64,000 nucleotides of DNA from Climacteris rufus (GCA_013398175.1 VZRZ01006590.1:65287-129286), one strand, 5' to 3'; shown: positions 48,291 to 61,874, counted from the first letter of the stretch. Made by a program: numbers and translations. The notes: a model not told the origin generated them from the letters alone.

Positions 48291-50999
48291 TTCTCATTGG
48301 AGCTTGCTGGAACTCACACCCTGCACTTGTCTTCCAGCCTTCCCCCCTGAAAGCATCTGGAATACAAAACATATGAAAAGCACATGGGGAGACAGGAGGA
48401 GGGAGGGGAGTGGAAGTTATCCTTGCTATAATGAAAAATTTTCAAAGTTTCTTCTCTGTTCTACTTGATACAAAAAATAGGAGTAAGGAGATTGATTTTC
48501 GTGCTCTTTATTGTCCGCTCTTTTTATTTTCTATCTTTCCAAGCCTCTCCAATTTTGTCAATGTTACAGAGTGGCAAAATTACACTGCTGCCTTTTCCTC
48601 CTCAGTTTCAATTTGGAAATTTTACACAGAATGGATTTCTTTTGTTTTGGGTTTTTTTTTTCCCAAAGAGTGGGGAAAGGAAAATGCGAAAGAAAATATC
48701 CCTAAAATGATCCTAAGCTTTATTCATGCAATTGCATCCAAAGTTCAAAAATGCCAGGGGTGGTGGAAAGGAAACCAAGAAATCAAGAAAACCCAAAGTA
48801 ACGAAATAAAAACTAGACTTTTGATTGCTTTCCACATCTCTATCAAAGAATAGGAAAGTATTTTATTTCAATTATGCATAATTTTTTACCAAAACCTTTT
48901 GGGGAGGGTAATTGAAAGTAATTTTCACTCTGCCTTTTTAAAGCACAGCAGCTTGACATGGCTTGTGAAAGGTGCCTGGGGTGCTATTGCCATGGCAGGC
49001 CACTGTTACAAGCTGAATCTCTGTCCAGCACTCCTCTCTAGGGAGTGCCTCCAGTTCTGCTGTATCTTGTGAAAATCGTGGGACTAACAAACTGCAAACA
49101 TTCCTGTCCTTCTTGGGCTTACAGAACTGATCAGTGAGATCACCCACACACACTGGAAATACTGCAAGGGCATTAACAGTCTTCCCATGAGTCCCTGAGT
49201 TCCAATTAAGTACCAGGTAAGTTCTGCTCTGGACTGCTGTGCACACAGGTTGTACCAGACTTTGTAACCAAGTCAAGATCTTCAAACAATCCAGGGAGCC
49301 ATTATGGAAGCCAAAAAACAGCCTGAACTTTTAGATCAAAAAGCCTTGTTCTACGCAGGAAAAATTTTATTACAAACATACTCCCTTTTCTAAAGGAGCC
49401 CTCACATGCCCTAACAGTTCACCTTGAGTTAGGAAATTCCCTTTCACCAGCACTCTGAGCACACGTGCTACTTGCTTTCATCAAAGGAAAATTCAGCAAG
49501 CAAGAAAGGAGGGGGGAAAGGTGTTGGTGTTTGGGGAATTTGTCAGCTGCAGAATCAGAGTAATTTCTAAAACCCTAAACACTTCAGCAATAAATATGCA
49601 TTCCCCAGGAGGTGCAGGCCCTGCAACGGCCTCTCTGTCAGCGAGGAAGCCGCAGGAGGACAGAACCACTCCTGCTGAAGGACAACCAGGAATGGGAATT
49701 CACCTGGCAGAATGCACAAAACACAGCAGCAAAACAAAACTGGGTATGGAGACATCCTGGGATTCATGTCACAACCAGGGTACACACGCAGCCCCCAGCA
49801 GCGAGGGGCAGGGCACATCCCAGAGCCTTCCAAGCAAAGCAGCCTCGCACCGCAAACCTCCCTCCAGCACTCACAGAGGACAAGGTACAAAATCCAAATC
49901 TCTGCCAAGTGAAGTGTCCAACAGGGACAGCAGGAAATTGAAACCAAAAGCAAGGCTCTCAATGAGCATTTGTTTGTAATGTAGCAGGCCCAAGGCATCC
50001 CTCATCTGCTCGCTACTCTCCCTATTCACACAGCTCACCTCTCACCAGGTCCCTCTTTCCTGGAAGGGCATTGACTGAAGGGCGAAGACACTCCTGCTTT
50101 TCCTGCATCTGCTACAGCACAACAGCCTCCAGAAAGGCAGCAGAGGACCAAGCAGAAAGAAACAAGCTTTAGTTTGCCCCAGCACCCACTGCCAGCATCT
50201 CCTGGAGCTTCACACTCCACCCTGGGCTGATCCAAAGTACCCAACGGCTCAGGCAAACCCCCCTTGGCTCTGGGAACATCCTACAGCTTCATCCTCAGGG
50301 AGTTTTGAACTGAAGGTCTGATTCGAGTGCTTTTCTACACAGACAAATTCAGATCCAAATGAACATCCAAACTCAGGCCCCACACCCTGTGCTACAGTGG
50401 CATCCAGGTGTGAGAGGAGCTGTTTGGGCCCGGGCTGTCTCCTGAGGAGTCAGTCTGAGAACTTCCCTTTACCCCACTTACCAGAGAGGTTTTGCAGGAG
50501 GTCAAGTGGCCAGAAAACAAGGAGCTGGTCAAAGGAAAATGAAAATCAAATGGGAATAAAACATAGAAAAATGGGAGGAAGGGAGACACGGGATCCATGA
50601 GTGACATTTTGTAGCCTCCACTGCTGTTTGCCGTCCTCAAAACCCCTCAATATTGCAACAAAGCATTTATGGCCCACTCCAAAGCTACCAAGAGCACTGG
50701 GAATCATCTCACTGGGTTTGCAGAGTTCAGGTTCACAAGGCAACTCATGGACGGGTTTCCCTGAGGGTGTGGGCAGGATTGTTGCCAGATATCAGAAATT
50801 CATGCATTTCCCCTCTGGAGGGCTGGAGGCAGAATTCCCCACCAAAAGCCAAATTATAAGGTTCTCCTGGGAATGGCAGATCTTTCCCTGTCTCAGTGGG
50901 TGCCCAGGAGCATGGAATGTCCCCCTGATACCAAGTAGCTTTCTGCCTGAGACATCCCAGGCATTTCCCAGAAGTCCCTGTGTGGCTCAGAGCAGTCAC

Positions 51000-51150
51000 C
51001 TTTCAAAGTAATATCTTTTTAATTTGCTCAAGGACACTTTGTGGTGCCATTACAGTTTCTCTCCAGCAAACATGCTATTACACTGCTTGGAAACTTAATT
51101 AATTAAACAGCATGTACAATTCCTTTCAATAGCTAACACAGCACAGAGGA
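51000..51150. promoter_or_regulatory. Candidate regulatory block with TTAATTAATTAA palindrome
   Basis: A perfect 12-bp palindrome TTAATTAATTAA at 51,095-51,106 contains overlapping homeodomain TAATTA sites (a LHX/paired-type dimer). It is flanked by CATGCT at 51,071 and AGCATG just after the palindrome, an outer inverted pair. Non-repetitive. Confidence 0.28.
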
Positions 51151-51636
51151 AGATGATCTGCCACGCTCTTGGTTACTTCAGTGCCACTTCCAAGCAGCTT
51201 TGAAGTCTCTGGGCAGATCCAGAGCCCTGTCCTGCCCCCCTACTACACCTCTTTATAAGAATGCAGAGGGATTCTGTGCCAAAGGGGATCCTCTCAAAGA
51301 GCAGATGCACAACTGACTGTCCTCCACATTGTCTTTGCTTCAGAACTGCCAAAGCTGTTAGCACCAGTAAAATTTTACTGTGTCCTCAAATCCCACTGTG
51401 TGGTTTTCCTTGAAAATGCCTCTTGGCAGATAATTCCTATAGTCCAGCCCCTTGTATGCAATTAGGTTTTTCCATTGTTACCCATGGCACACTTTTCAGT
51501 TTGAATTTCTCCTTTCTTTCTCAAGATAAAATAGAGAAGAACAGGACTGATCAGGTCTTCTAATGAGATTCTTCAGACCTCCTCCTCTATTCCTCTGTGA
51601 GCTTTAAAAGCAGCGATAAAGCAATAAAAATATGAA

Positions 51637-51873
51637 AAATTAGCAAACTGTTGTTAATTTGCCACACTTTTCTGAGACTCTAAAAACCAATTTCCATTTT
51701 CTCCTCATTTGGATTTAACATAACATCATTCCTACAAAGGGTTAAACTGCGTAATAGTTTAATCCATTCCCAATTATATTGCTGAAATTAGCAAAAAAGA
51801 AAAGGTCAGTTTTGGGGAGATCAATGCTTTGCTTCCATAGAACAAACAATCCCACTCAACAGTTTGCTAATTT
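51637..51873. repeat. 17-bp perfect inverted repeat, 203-bp spacer
   Basis: AAATTAGCAAACTGTTG at 51,637-51,653 is the exact reverse complement of CAACAGTTTGCTAATTT at 51,857-51,873. A 17-bp exact match at this spacing is not expected by chance. The intervening DNA is AT-rich and has no transposon-like open frame. No target-site duplication is visible at the outer ends. It could be an old foldback element, duplicated paired enhancer sites, or the arms of a transcribed hairpin. Confidence 0.7.
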
Positions 51874-54800
51874 ATCATCATTCATTTCAAAAAGCAGCTT
51901 TATTGGAAGTGCAATACCTTTTGTTTCCCTGGAAATGCAGGGTTTGCCTTGCCTCTCCCACACAGAGTGAGAAAGGAGAGAGAGCAAATCCACCCAAAGT
52001 GATCTGACAGCTCTCAGTGTTACTAATAATACTTCAATAGAAGCAGTTCCCTGATTGTATCACCAGAAGAAGTCACTGATAAAGGACACCAAAAGGCAAT
52101 ATCCCCTGTGGAGATTGGGAGCATCAGGTAAATTCCTTCATTGTGCTCTCAAGTGCCCAAGGCTTATCAGCAAGGCTATGAGGACTGTGTTACTTTGTCA
52201 GGAAAAGAGTCTGGACCAGGAGGGGCAAAACACAACTGAATCATCCGAGTTGAGCTGAGTAAGCCATGTAAGAGAAGCCCAGTCAGTCGTATTGCATTAG
52301 TCCTGGGGAGGTTTTCCTCTCCTCCTGGAGCTGCTGGAGCCCACACCTGTGTGGGATCTCTGCTGGGATCACAGCCCTGGCCCCTCACACTGCTGACATA
52401 ACCACCAAGGCACACGGATTCTGTAGCCTCCTCCACGCACCTGGTGAGAGATGAATCCAAAGAAAACTTTAAAGTCCTTAAGGCTCCATGTCTCCCAGAA
52501 TCCTCCCTCGAGTTTAAACAGTGCTGCAGTCCAGCTCAAAACACACAGCACTGGTTTGCCACAAACGCTGTCTGCAAAGAGCAGGGGCAGCTCCCCTGCA
52601 CCGCTCTGCCATGCGGGAACCCGGCCCGAGCCACAGGGAAGCCCTCCCATGCAGGGAGCGGTGCCCAGCTGTCCTCCCCACCCCTGCGAGAGGCTGGGAA
52701 AGCAGGAAATCCTTCTTGATCTTCTGTGAACCAGCCCTCTGTCACAAAGCCATACTCCAAGGACCAGGGGGAACACTAATTAAAGGAGCAAATATGCCCT
52801 GGTTTTGAATGTGCAGGCGGCTCAGGGACACAGCCTGGATTTCAAACCAGCTGGCTCATTGTGGGGCAAACAGCTGCTTGATTTGTCAGGCTCCATTGCC
52901 TGTCCAGCCAGCACCGGGCCACAAACACACTGAGAGAGACTTCCACCAACACATGCTAGACTCCAACTTCTCCCTCAAGCAGGCACATAAGCCATCCCTT
53001 TAAATGGGGTCAGTGTTAATTAACCCACTTTAAGCCCCTTTATGCAGAAAAAAGAATACTTTTCGCTTTCTGTGGACACCCAGTTTCATCTGCCAGCTAC
53101 CACTACATTGTACAGAACAGCTCTCTCCTTTCACATGCAGGGAGAGGGGGTTTGTGTACCCTCCACATTCAGGAAGATCCCCAGCAAACAGAGAAAGGCC
53201 TCCTACAACAGGAGAACATGTAGGTGGAAATACAAGCTTATTTCACTGAACAGCATGAGTACCATTGTGGAATGAAAGGCACTTACTCAGAGCACTCTAT
53301 TAGCAAGGTTTTGGCTTGGCACTGTTCACAGAGGGCCTTCTGAGTTTGGTGTATGTATATTAATTGGAAAAATGAGCAGGTAGAACATGCACCCACTCTT
53401 TACTGCTGTTTACACACACACATTTCTATTGTCTTCACTCAAAAACCAAGTCATCTTTTTTACCCATCAAAAGACCTGAAAAGCCCAAGGACCTGCTGGA
53501 AAAAGTGTTTCTATTTTAACATCTTTCAAACATAAAAAATATCTTAAAGCAAAGACTGAGCACGTGACTTACTAATTTTTTGACAAAAACTCAAACATGG
53601 ATCCACATTTCATGACAGACTTACCTGTGGAAAAAAAAACCAAAAAAACAAAATATACAGATTCCCAAAATTTTATGTTGCGAAATTTCTCCCCTTTTAC
53701 ATCTGTTTCAAAATTTTATCTTATTTTAAAGCTACAGAAAATTCAAAGCTTTGAGTGCTTATATTCTCTCTGGTTATTTGCTGGCCTTGAACCTGAACTT
53801 TCAAAAAAGCCTACCTTCACTGCAAAAGGATCAAAAAGTGTAATTACAGGGAACTGTTATCCTTAGATTAAAGTGCAGCAGAGATGCAGCCCTGCCATCC
53901 TGGCCCTGAGTGTGCTCAGTGAGGTAAACTCCACTGGGAAGAGTACAAGGTTCAATCAGTGACCTTGGGGTAAAAGCTGGAATATCACTAACCCACAGCA
54001 CTTGAAAATTAAGAGTCAGGATTAAAAATAAATACACACAAACAGCAGTCTTGGGGTTAGGGACAGTGAAAGGTTTCTCCTCTTTGGCTCAAATTTCCAC
54101 TTACTCTTCCATGGATGGGGAACACAGGAAATTACTTCCTTATGGGATGGTGAGTATTGCCCTTGAATCCAAGAGCTGAGGCCTTAAGGAAAACCCCAAA
54201 ACAGCATCACTTGTAACAAAATAACACTGCAAGATGCAAAATTAAGACTTTGCACCAGTATCCACACACCCCCTTTTCCAAACGAAGACAAAATTCCCAA
54301 TTTCCTCACTTTTACTTCAGAATATTCCCCAGAGAAAGATCCTTTCTGGCTTCTCTTTGCTATCATGTTTTTCCCTGCTTCCCCCTCCTTTTAACCTAAT
54401 TTGTTCTTTAGATGTAAATCCGAGCTATGCTGATTTCATAACCACTTCATAATATTTTTACATTAATGTTTTACATTATAAAAGACTATATGAAGAAGCC
54501 TCTACTGTTATTTCTTGTTTCTGCCTCAGAGAAGACAATGTTGCTTAACACAGTCCACATTTACCACACTATAGGGCAGGTATGGTGCAGCTCTGCATGT
54601 GCCATGTATCTGCATTTCTTCTCTCCACCCCCAGCTGTGGATGTCTGACTACTGGACCCCAGGCATGATTTTAATGGGTGATTTTTATAGGTGTGACAGC
54701 TGGAGCGAAGTACTTAGCACTTGTGAAAATCAGGTCTCGTGGCTCCAAAGCCAACCTGGGCATTCAAAAATCATTACTCAGATCCTAAAAAATAATGAGA

Positions 54801-57800
54801 TTGGCTTAGCAATAAAGATGGGTTTAGATATTAAAGGTTTTATCTGCCTTATGGTGTTTCTGCTTTTTGCATCTTCAAGCCTTCTTTTTTTTTTTCCCCC
54901 AGCAAAGAGAATTAGAAACTGTCGTTTACATGAAAACAAACAATCTTCCCATAAATCACCTGACTTCTGGAGGTAGGACTTTAGGAAAAATATACAGCCT
55001 CATCAGATTGATGATTCATAGCAGCACATATCCCCATTATAAAACACATTTTCTTGTACAGGTTTCTTCCAGGTAAAAAAGGTATTGGAATTGTCTTCTC
55101 CCCTTGTGGATTCTGTTGCCCACTCTCTTCCAGTTAGCACAAAGGGGACACGTACATTCAGCAGCCAGGCACATTTCCATTTGAACTTACACACCTATAC
55201 AAAATGTATTTCAGAGGAGACCTCTTACACCATCAGAATTGTCACACTCACTTCATGCAGCCCGAGGTATGAGAGGATACCTGTGCCCTCTGGCTGTATG
55301 AGAGAGACATCAAGGCTCTCCTAAATCCAGCTCTCCCCAAGTTCAAGAGGCAATGATCACCAAGCAGCCTGAAGTCTGCCTCTTTGTGAGGCCCTGAGCC
55401 AAAAACTTCCAAAGTTCTGGGGAAGGTCTAAGGCAAGATTTAGCTTTGTATCTCGCTCAGTTTGAGGATGGGAGATGAGGGAGCAGAACATTAACTGTAT
55501 GTATCCCAATCCATCAGCACATCTCAACCAACCTCCTCCTCCAGCACTCCCATACAAAGCAGGACAAACGAGCCTTAAGCAGATAAAAGCCTACCAGACA
55601 TAAGAGATCAGTGGCACATTATGGGTGGACTTGCAGGCTCCCTCTTGAATTACAAAATGCAAATTATTCTATAGAGAGAGCGAGTTTTAAAAATACATTT
55701 ATATATTTTAGACTTGCCATATTCTTTGAGTTCCATTGTTGAATTATTCTCTGGGAGAAGAGGGATGGAAAGGTGACCTACTGGTGTAAAAAAACAAATA
55801 TAAGCTTGTCATGAGACAAGAGTCCATCCACACTCTCAGGATCTCAAACTGGCAGGAAGGTCACACTTCCATCTCCTCCCTTATGCTTCAGAAGTGACAT
55901 TTTCACACTGCTTAGCAATAGCCTGGCCAAACAGCAAGTTTTGGTGCTGCTACATCTCCCTGGAATAAGCACTCAACACATTACTAGCCTGAAAGCTTTC
56001 AAGAGCCACCATGGCTGTTTCCAAGTCATTCTTCCAAGATGTAAGTCTACCTCCTTTTCCAAGAAGTTTTCTAAGAAGTAGAGCAGCAATGTAGTATTGC
56101 CACTATGACGCAGAGGCCCACAGGCCAGGCATCAGGACTTGGCAGCTCTTTATTGATGCTTCGCTTCCAACACTATAAACAGAGTCAGTTTTGGCTGATG
56201 GTGATGGTGCAGCTAAGGACTAATGTTCCTACTGAAGTTAATGGAAGTTAATTTTCCTACCACTTTCGCCTGTGTTGGATAACTTGAGGACATTCAGATA
56301 TTAGTGCAATCAGTGATGGGGTTATACAACGGTGGAGAAAACAGGACGCACAGCCACTGTGAAAGACGAATGCAGGAGCAAAGATCATCACAATCCATCC
56401 TGCTTAAGATAATTTGAGAGGCCTTCCTTTATGTAACCTGGTTTGGGAAAAGATATGCACACTCACTGCCTCCCCTTCCTCCCTGCAAACTCCCCATGCT
56501 GCTCTAATAAGAGTCCCTAGTAAAACAAACTAAACACACACAGCTTTTCAAAGAAGGCATCAATGCCCTAAAATAAATAATCCTTTAAACCCTTGTGCAT
56601 TGCAGCACTTGCTGGGCCTTAGGCAGGGAGAAAACAAGACAAACTGCAGCTGTGAAATATGAAGTAAGACAGGAATGAGAAAACATTCCTTTCTCCTGAG
56701 GAAGCATATGCAGAGCTGCAAGTGTTTTGATCTACCAGTTCCAGTGAGGCCTTGCAAATGAAGTGCCTCATGCACACAGAGTGGGGAAGAGCTCTTGCTG
56801 GGCACATGCAGTACGGACCTGTCAGCAGAAGGTGTCCCAGCAGCACCAGCAGATGAGCAGAACCACTGGGAGGTAAACAGCAGTCCTGCTCTTCCCAGCT
56901 CCTTTGCTGTTACTGTTTTATTCAGCTTTCTTCCTTGCTTGTATTCTGCTAGAATGTTTTATGCTTAGAAAGGAACACAACTATGCACAAACACAAGGAT
57001 ATAAATCATGTCACAAGATGGTTTTTAAGGTTTAAATATGTTTTAATCTGCAGCTATAAGGTGAGTACTCCTGATAATTCTGGGAAAGAAGAAGCTGGTG
57101 ATTGGGAGCACATAGTGTAGCTCTTGTTTTCCAGCCAACAGTCATCCCAACATGGCCAGGTACACTCAGCTCGAGTGCTCCATTGGAAGCACTTTTGCTC
57201 AGCCTTCCTCTGGTTTTACAAGGTGGGAGGAAGGCTCTGCCACTGCTCTTACAATTAGTAGGTTCCAGAGCCCATCCATTGTATGTAACTCTATGTTATG
57301 TCTGAAGAAGGGTGCAAGAACAAGTTCTACTTCCTAGTGCCAGTTTCTGGTTAACCATGAGGCTTTGATTCCCAGCTGGGACATTGCACCAAGCAGCAGC
57401 AAATGTCACCGTGTTTAGGGAGAAGGACAGAAGGTAAGTTTTTCAAAATATTTGTATAACACTGATATCTCAGCATCTTAAAATACCTACCTAGGAACCA
57501 AGTACCTTGTTCATCTTAGATCAAGTCAGAGATAAAAATAATTGTGAGCAAAGCTGAGCCACTGTCAGCATCCAGTGTCTCTGAGAGCCAGTCCTGTCCT
57601 CTGGCCTCCCCAACTGTCCTTCCCATGACAAGGGGAACAGAAGACAACCAGTAGTTGCTGACAAGGGAACAAATGCAATATACTGTGGCAGTAAGTTAAC
57701 TCAGCTTGAAGGAAACAATATTAGGCATTCCAAAAGCAAATAATTACACTCTTCCTAACTAAAGTTGTCACTCTAGACAGTCTTGTACAGAAGAACCAAG

Positions 57801-60239
57801 ACTTACCCATTGCAGTCCTGTCATCCTTCAATATATCTCTCTTCAGCATTTATTTTTAACTTCTTGGACACAAACTTTCTCTTGCTGCTGTTTGAGTACG
57901 AGTGGGGCCTCCTGGAAGATGGAGACTTTCAGGCTGTGATAAAGGCTTGGAAGGTTGTCTAGCACTGCTGTACTCTCTCCAAGAGCTTATGTGTCCTTTG
58001 CAGAAATGTTATTTCACAACTCTTCAAAGCACCTTGATAGATTTTGACAGATATCCCTACACCTCAAGTAAACACCAGCATGCTAACAGGATTATTCTTC
58101 CTATCCAGTTGACAATGAAAACATAAGGAACACTGCACTGACATGTGCAGACACCAGCTCTTAATTTCCAGCAATAGTTGCTTCTGGCCATTTCTGATTT
58201 CCCTCACTCACCAGAACCTAGTTGTTTCTGTCAATTGACTTCCAATGGAGTGGCACATATTATTTCTAGGGAAGAAACTAAAAATATATTTCAAAATGTT
58301 CAATCAACCCCGTCAGTATCATATTTGTCAAGAAAAGAACCAATTAGGAAGACCAGGACTTAACCTGAAAGGCTTACTGTTTCACACCATGTACTGCTAT
58401 AATTATCAGGGAGTACAAGCAAGGTAAAGTCAGAGCAGAATTTTTTGGCCAACCACTGAAAGAGAGTGGCATCCCAGATGATAAATATTTCTTTAAGTCC
58501 CCTCTGCTGTGCATTTACATATCCCCTACAGATACTCTTCAGTCCCAGCTTGTGTGAGCTGAAGGTAGTACATACAAGATCTGATAAGAAGACAACTATT
58601 TTGCTTCATGGCCCTTTCTGGGGTTTCAGTAATTCAGTGCCTTTTACAGTGAGTTGAAAACAAATTTTATTGCAGCAGAATAATTCTGAAGCATCATCCA
58701 CATTTAAATGGGAGTCTTTCCAATCAGGACATGCAAGCCCAGTGATTATTGTACTAAGCTGAGATGTGACAGATTCAAACACTAGTCCCTGATGTGAGAT
58801 GAAATTGTCCTGACACATAAAGGACCTTGAACCTCTCATACCTGGTTCACTGCGTGCACTGGCTCTGCATATGTGTCTATAGGGCCACATTCATAAGCAG
58901 CATTCAGCACCTACATGCAGAACAACTTCCATGTGTGCACTGGCAGAGCAGATGAGCAGCAGCCCCTGTAACAGCCTGGCAGCACTCTCTGGTCAGTAAT
59001 GGCCCTGCTTCACAGGATTTCATCATCCTCAATCACTGAGAAACTAAAGAGTAACCAGCTATCTGTAAGCACGTCTTATGTACTCAGATCTCCACAGAAG
59101 TTCAGCACTTCAGCTGAGAAGAACCAAAGGGGACACTGTTGTTAGCTTTCCCCTCATTATTCTGTAGAATGCCACATCTTCCCTTTCATCACCTCTCTTT
59201 TACACCAGCACTCCACCAAAACAGTCTCTTAAAACAAGAACTCAGAAAGTGAGGAAGATGGATTCTGTGATACTATTACCCAGAGCGATTTCTAAAATAG
59301 CCTTTCATATTCCAGTGTTCAACTTAGTCCTCCAGATACAAATATTTTCTCCTCTATGATTGTCTCAGGGACTTCCTTCTAGTTTTTACAGCAAAAACTA
59401 TTGAAATACAGATTCACTCAGAAACTTTACGGAGTGCAAACACACTCTGTTAAAATATTACTCTCCTTTCTAAAATATATACGCAATATTAGATCCACCT
59501 CTGCTCAATTTCACTTGATCTTGGCACAACTTACATGAATGTTGACACCAAAAAAAACGCTTCTCCTCATTGTCTTCATTTAAGGGAAAGAGGTCCAGCT
59601 TTGTGTTTCCAGTGCTTCCAGAATAAGCAAAGGATACTACTGAAGAATACCTCTGTTGGCTGTGCTGAACTCTCAAGCACCTGAGACAGGGATAGGAAAG
59701 AACCAGCACTGTGCAACAATCCCCTTCCACAGTGTAATTAACTCTCATTTTCCCTGGCCCTGGAGTGCTTGTCTCCTTCACCCATAACTGAAAGAAACAA
59801 CAGAAAGCTCTGGAGGCAAGGGAGGGGACAAAAGCAGCTGCTGAAAGTTGTTCTTCCTGTTGGCTGTATTGCTTACTTAGGTAACTGGCTCTTTTTTTTT
59901 CACCACAGAGGTCATCATGAATAAATTCTGCACACAGCTCAAGTTGAAACAGAGCAATCAGGAGAGTCAGACACGAAACACCAAAATTACACTCTCACTG
60001 GATCACCCAACGGCCTTGGGGGACCTGTTCCTTTCCCATTCTGCCATAAAGTGCTCTTTCAGCAGGACACCACAAAAAGCTTGACAGCAGCTGAGACCAT
60101 GGCCTGTCACATTCCTTTACCACGGCCTCAGTGTCTCCCCACACCCCAACACCTCCAGTTCCCCCTGTCCCCCACTGTGGGGCTGAATGTGGCCCGGCCC
60201 CCCTGCTCCCACAGCTGCTGGAGGCCTGGGGAGCCCGGG
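51874..60239. other. Non-coding interval
   Basis: No gene recognised apart from the isolated exon-like segment at 54,903-54,972. A GC-richer patch at 52,590-52,690 has short frames on both strands without splice or homology support. Confidence 0.5.
54903..54972 (+). other. Candidate exon, 70 bp
   Basis: The longest uninterrupted T/C tract before an AG in the window (12 T then CCCCCAG) ends at 54,902. A moderate donor GGAG|GTAGGA follows. Two frames are open, one reading QRELETVVYMKTNNLPINHL. No family recognised. It is isolated, with no neighbouring candidate exon on the same strand. Confidence 0.2.
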
Positions 60240-60305
60240 CACAGCATTAGCCAGGCCTCACTTTTCTCACCTGGAAAATGGAGGGAAGCCAAGGTTCTGT
60301 TTCCT
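60240..60305 (+). mobile_element. Possible MIR/CORE-SINE-like relic
   Basis: GGCCTCACTTTTCTCACCTG followed by GAAAATGGAGGG resembles the MIR segment with CCTCAGTTTCCTCATCTG then TAAAATGGGG. Fragmentary and old. Confidence 0.4.
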
Positions 60306-60589
60306 ACAGAAGGGTTCAGACTGGGTGTCAGCTCAGGATGACAGGGATGAAGCAGGAGATGTGCAGGTTCTGAGCTTTGTGTGCTCTGCCCCTCTCAACA
60401 CTACAGGCCCAAGCAGCAGGGCAGGAGGACCTGGCTTGTGGCTACAGTTGAATTATCTTGACTTGTACCTGGGGCACTTGATAATGACCAGTGTAAGTAC
60501 TCAGAGGAATTGCTTTCTAATTAGCCATGGACACCAAAGGAACAACCACATAGCTAATAAGCAAAAACAGAATCATCATCGGATGAGAC

Positions 60590-60880
60590 TTTATTAGGTA
60601 CTTACAACTGAGATTGTAGCCATTTGTCCTGACAATAAGCTTAGGCAAAACTGATGCACGGTGTCCTTAAATCTCAATTGGTTTAATTAGACTAGTTAAG
60701 GATATTTGATAACCCAACCCTTTAGCCCCTCTAAAAATAATCACATTTTAAGTCCTATTTATTAAGTTTGATTTTTATCAAGACACTTGTCTGTTTCTCT
60801 AGGGGGCATTTATAAAAGTTAGAATGCAGAGCCAGCCAATAAATCCATCCAGTACATAATGAAATGACCTTCCAAGGAAG
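60590..60880. promoter_or_regulatory. Candidate conserved non-coding element with MEF2-like site
   Basis: Contains CTAAAAATAA (MEF2-like) at 60,731-60,740, TTTAATTAGACTAGTTAAGG at about 60,680, CCTATTTATTAAG, and CATTTATAAAAG. AT-rich, non-repetitive and motif-dense. Confidence 0.3.
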
Positions 60881-61298
60881 TAAAACCCCATCACCCTGAA
60901 AAGCCACAGAGGCCTTTGTTGGATTTGCTGAAGGTAACTACAGCTGGAAATATGGCATCTCTGCCTAAGAGGTTGGGAAAAGTGGTGGCTATCATGTTTG
61001 AGTGTATTATTAAAAGTGACAGTTATCTCTGTATGCTTACAATTGGAACTTCTGATTTCATAGACTATAACAAATGCACCACTGCTGTTCTGGATGGCCT
61101 AGCATTAATAAAGAAAACCAATTTTGAATGCCCAAGGCCGGGACCTCAGGGACAGCAGATGGTGCCCAGGATACCCATTCTCACATTAGCATAAGAATAG
61201 TATGGAGTGGGTCACAGATTGCCTTTAAGCAAGCTTTCAGTTGTCCACAGTCTCTGCTTCTTACCAAATGAGACAACAGCATCGTTTGGGATTTTTAA

Positions 61299-61327
61299 TT
61301 TAGGTAATTGGTGCTTCATTACCTAAA
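61299..61327. repeat. 10-bp perfect inverted repeat with homeodomain cores
   Basis: TTTAGGTAAT (61,299-61,308) and ATTACCTAAA (61,318-61,327) flank a 9-nt spacer. After one mismatch the pairing resumes for a few bases outward. The inner ends form TAATTG and CATTA homeodomain cores, so paired binding sites are as likely as an RNA hairpin. Confidence 0.75.
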
Positions 61328-61500
61328 ATATACCTCACCAGCAAGTCAAGCAATAAAGAAATCTATCTCCTTTGTAATAACTTGCACTCCATAAGCACCT
61401 TATTCAAACTTCACACATACAAAGAAAGGAAATGAACAGTCCTTGTTCATAAGTGTTAAAACACTTTGGACAAATGACTTAAGAGCTCCTAAAATCAGAC

Positions 61501-61512
61501 TTTTTTTTTTTT
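61501..61512. repeat. Poly(T) run, 12 nt
   Basis: Uninterrupted run of 12 T followed by TACCTAAAA. No AG follows directly, so it is not an acceptor. Confidence 0.9.
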
Positions 61513-61865
61513 ACCTAAAATTGCTTCTAATTTTGTGTGCAATTACAGCTGGAATTTCTTGTAAGCACAAATGGTACACACATTGATTTCCAAATTGACT
61601 CTCATTGAGAATCAGAACAAATCCCAAATGGAAAATTGGAAAGTGTGCCTCGAATTCTTTAAAAAGAGTATAAAATGCACATGCTTGCCTGGATTCAAAA
61701 TTATGCCTGTCATGATCTCAAAAGAGGCAAAACTTCACCCTGTTCCTAATTTAAGCCTCAGAGTTAAGTAAAAAGCAGCCAACAATTGGACTCTCCAGAG
61801 AGAACTTCAGATCGAGACTCAGGATATCATATGCAAATTTCCATGAGATATTTTGTCCTTTCTAG

Positions 61866-61874
61866 GAAACACAG
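61866..61874 (+). other. Candidate 9-nt microexon
   Basis: GTCCTTTCTAG, then GAAACACAG, then GTAAGT: a consensus acceptor and a perfect donor separated by only nine bases (Glu-Thr-Gln if read in frame). An ATGCAAAT octamer lies about 30 bp upstream. Frame-preserving 3-27 nt microexons are known in neuronal genes. A longer exon ending at the same donor is also possible. Confidence 0.2.

Larger units (their letters stand above)
40721..50999. other. Non-coding interval
   Basis: No gene recognised. Holds the 29-bp duplication in an AT-rich region around 44.2-44.5 kb, two simple repeats and the CpG patch at 48.2 kb. Confidence 0.5.

Noticed and set aside
59910..60080. Plus-strand exon after a T-rich tract and CACCACAG
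   Set aside because: One frame gives a short ORF of about 55 codons, but there is no donor, and the other frames stop within a few codons. Not distinguishable from chance.
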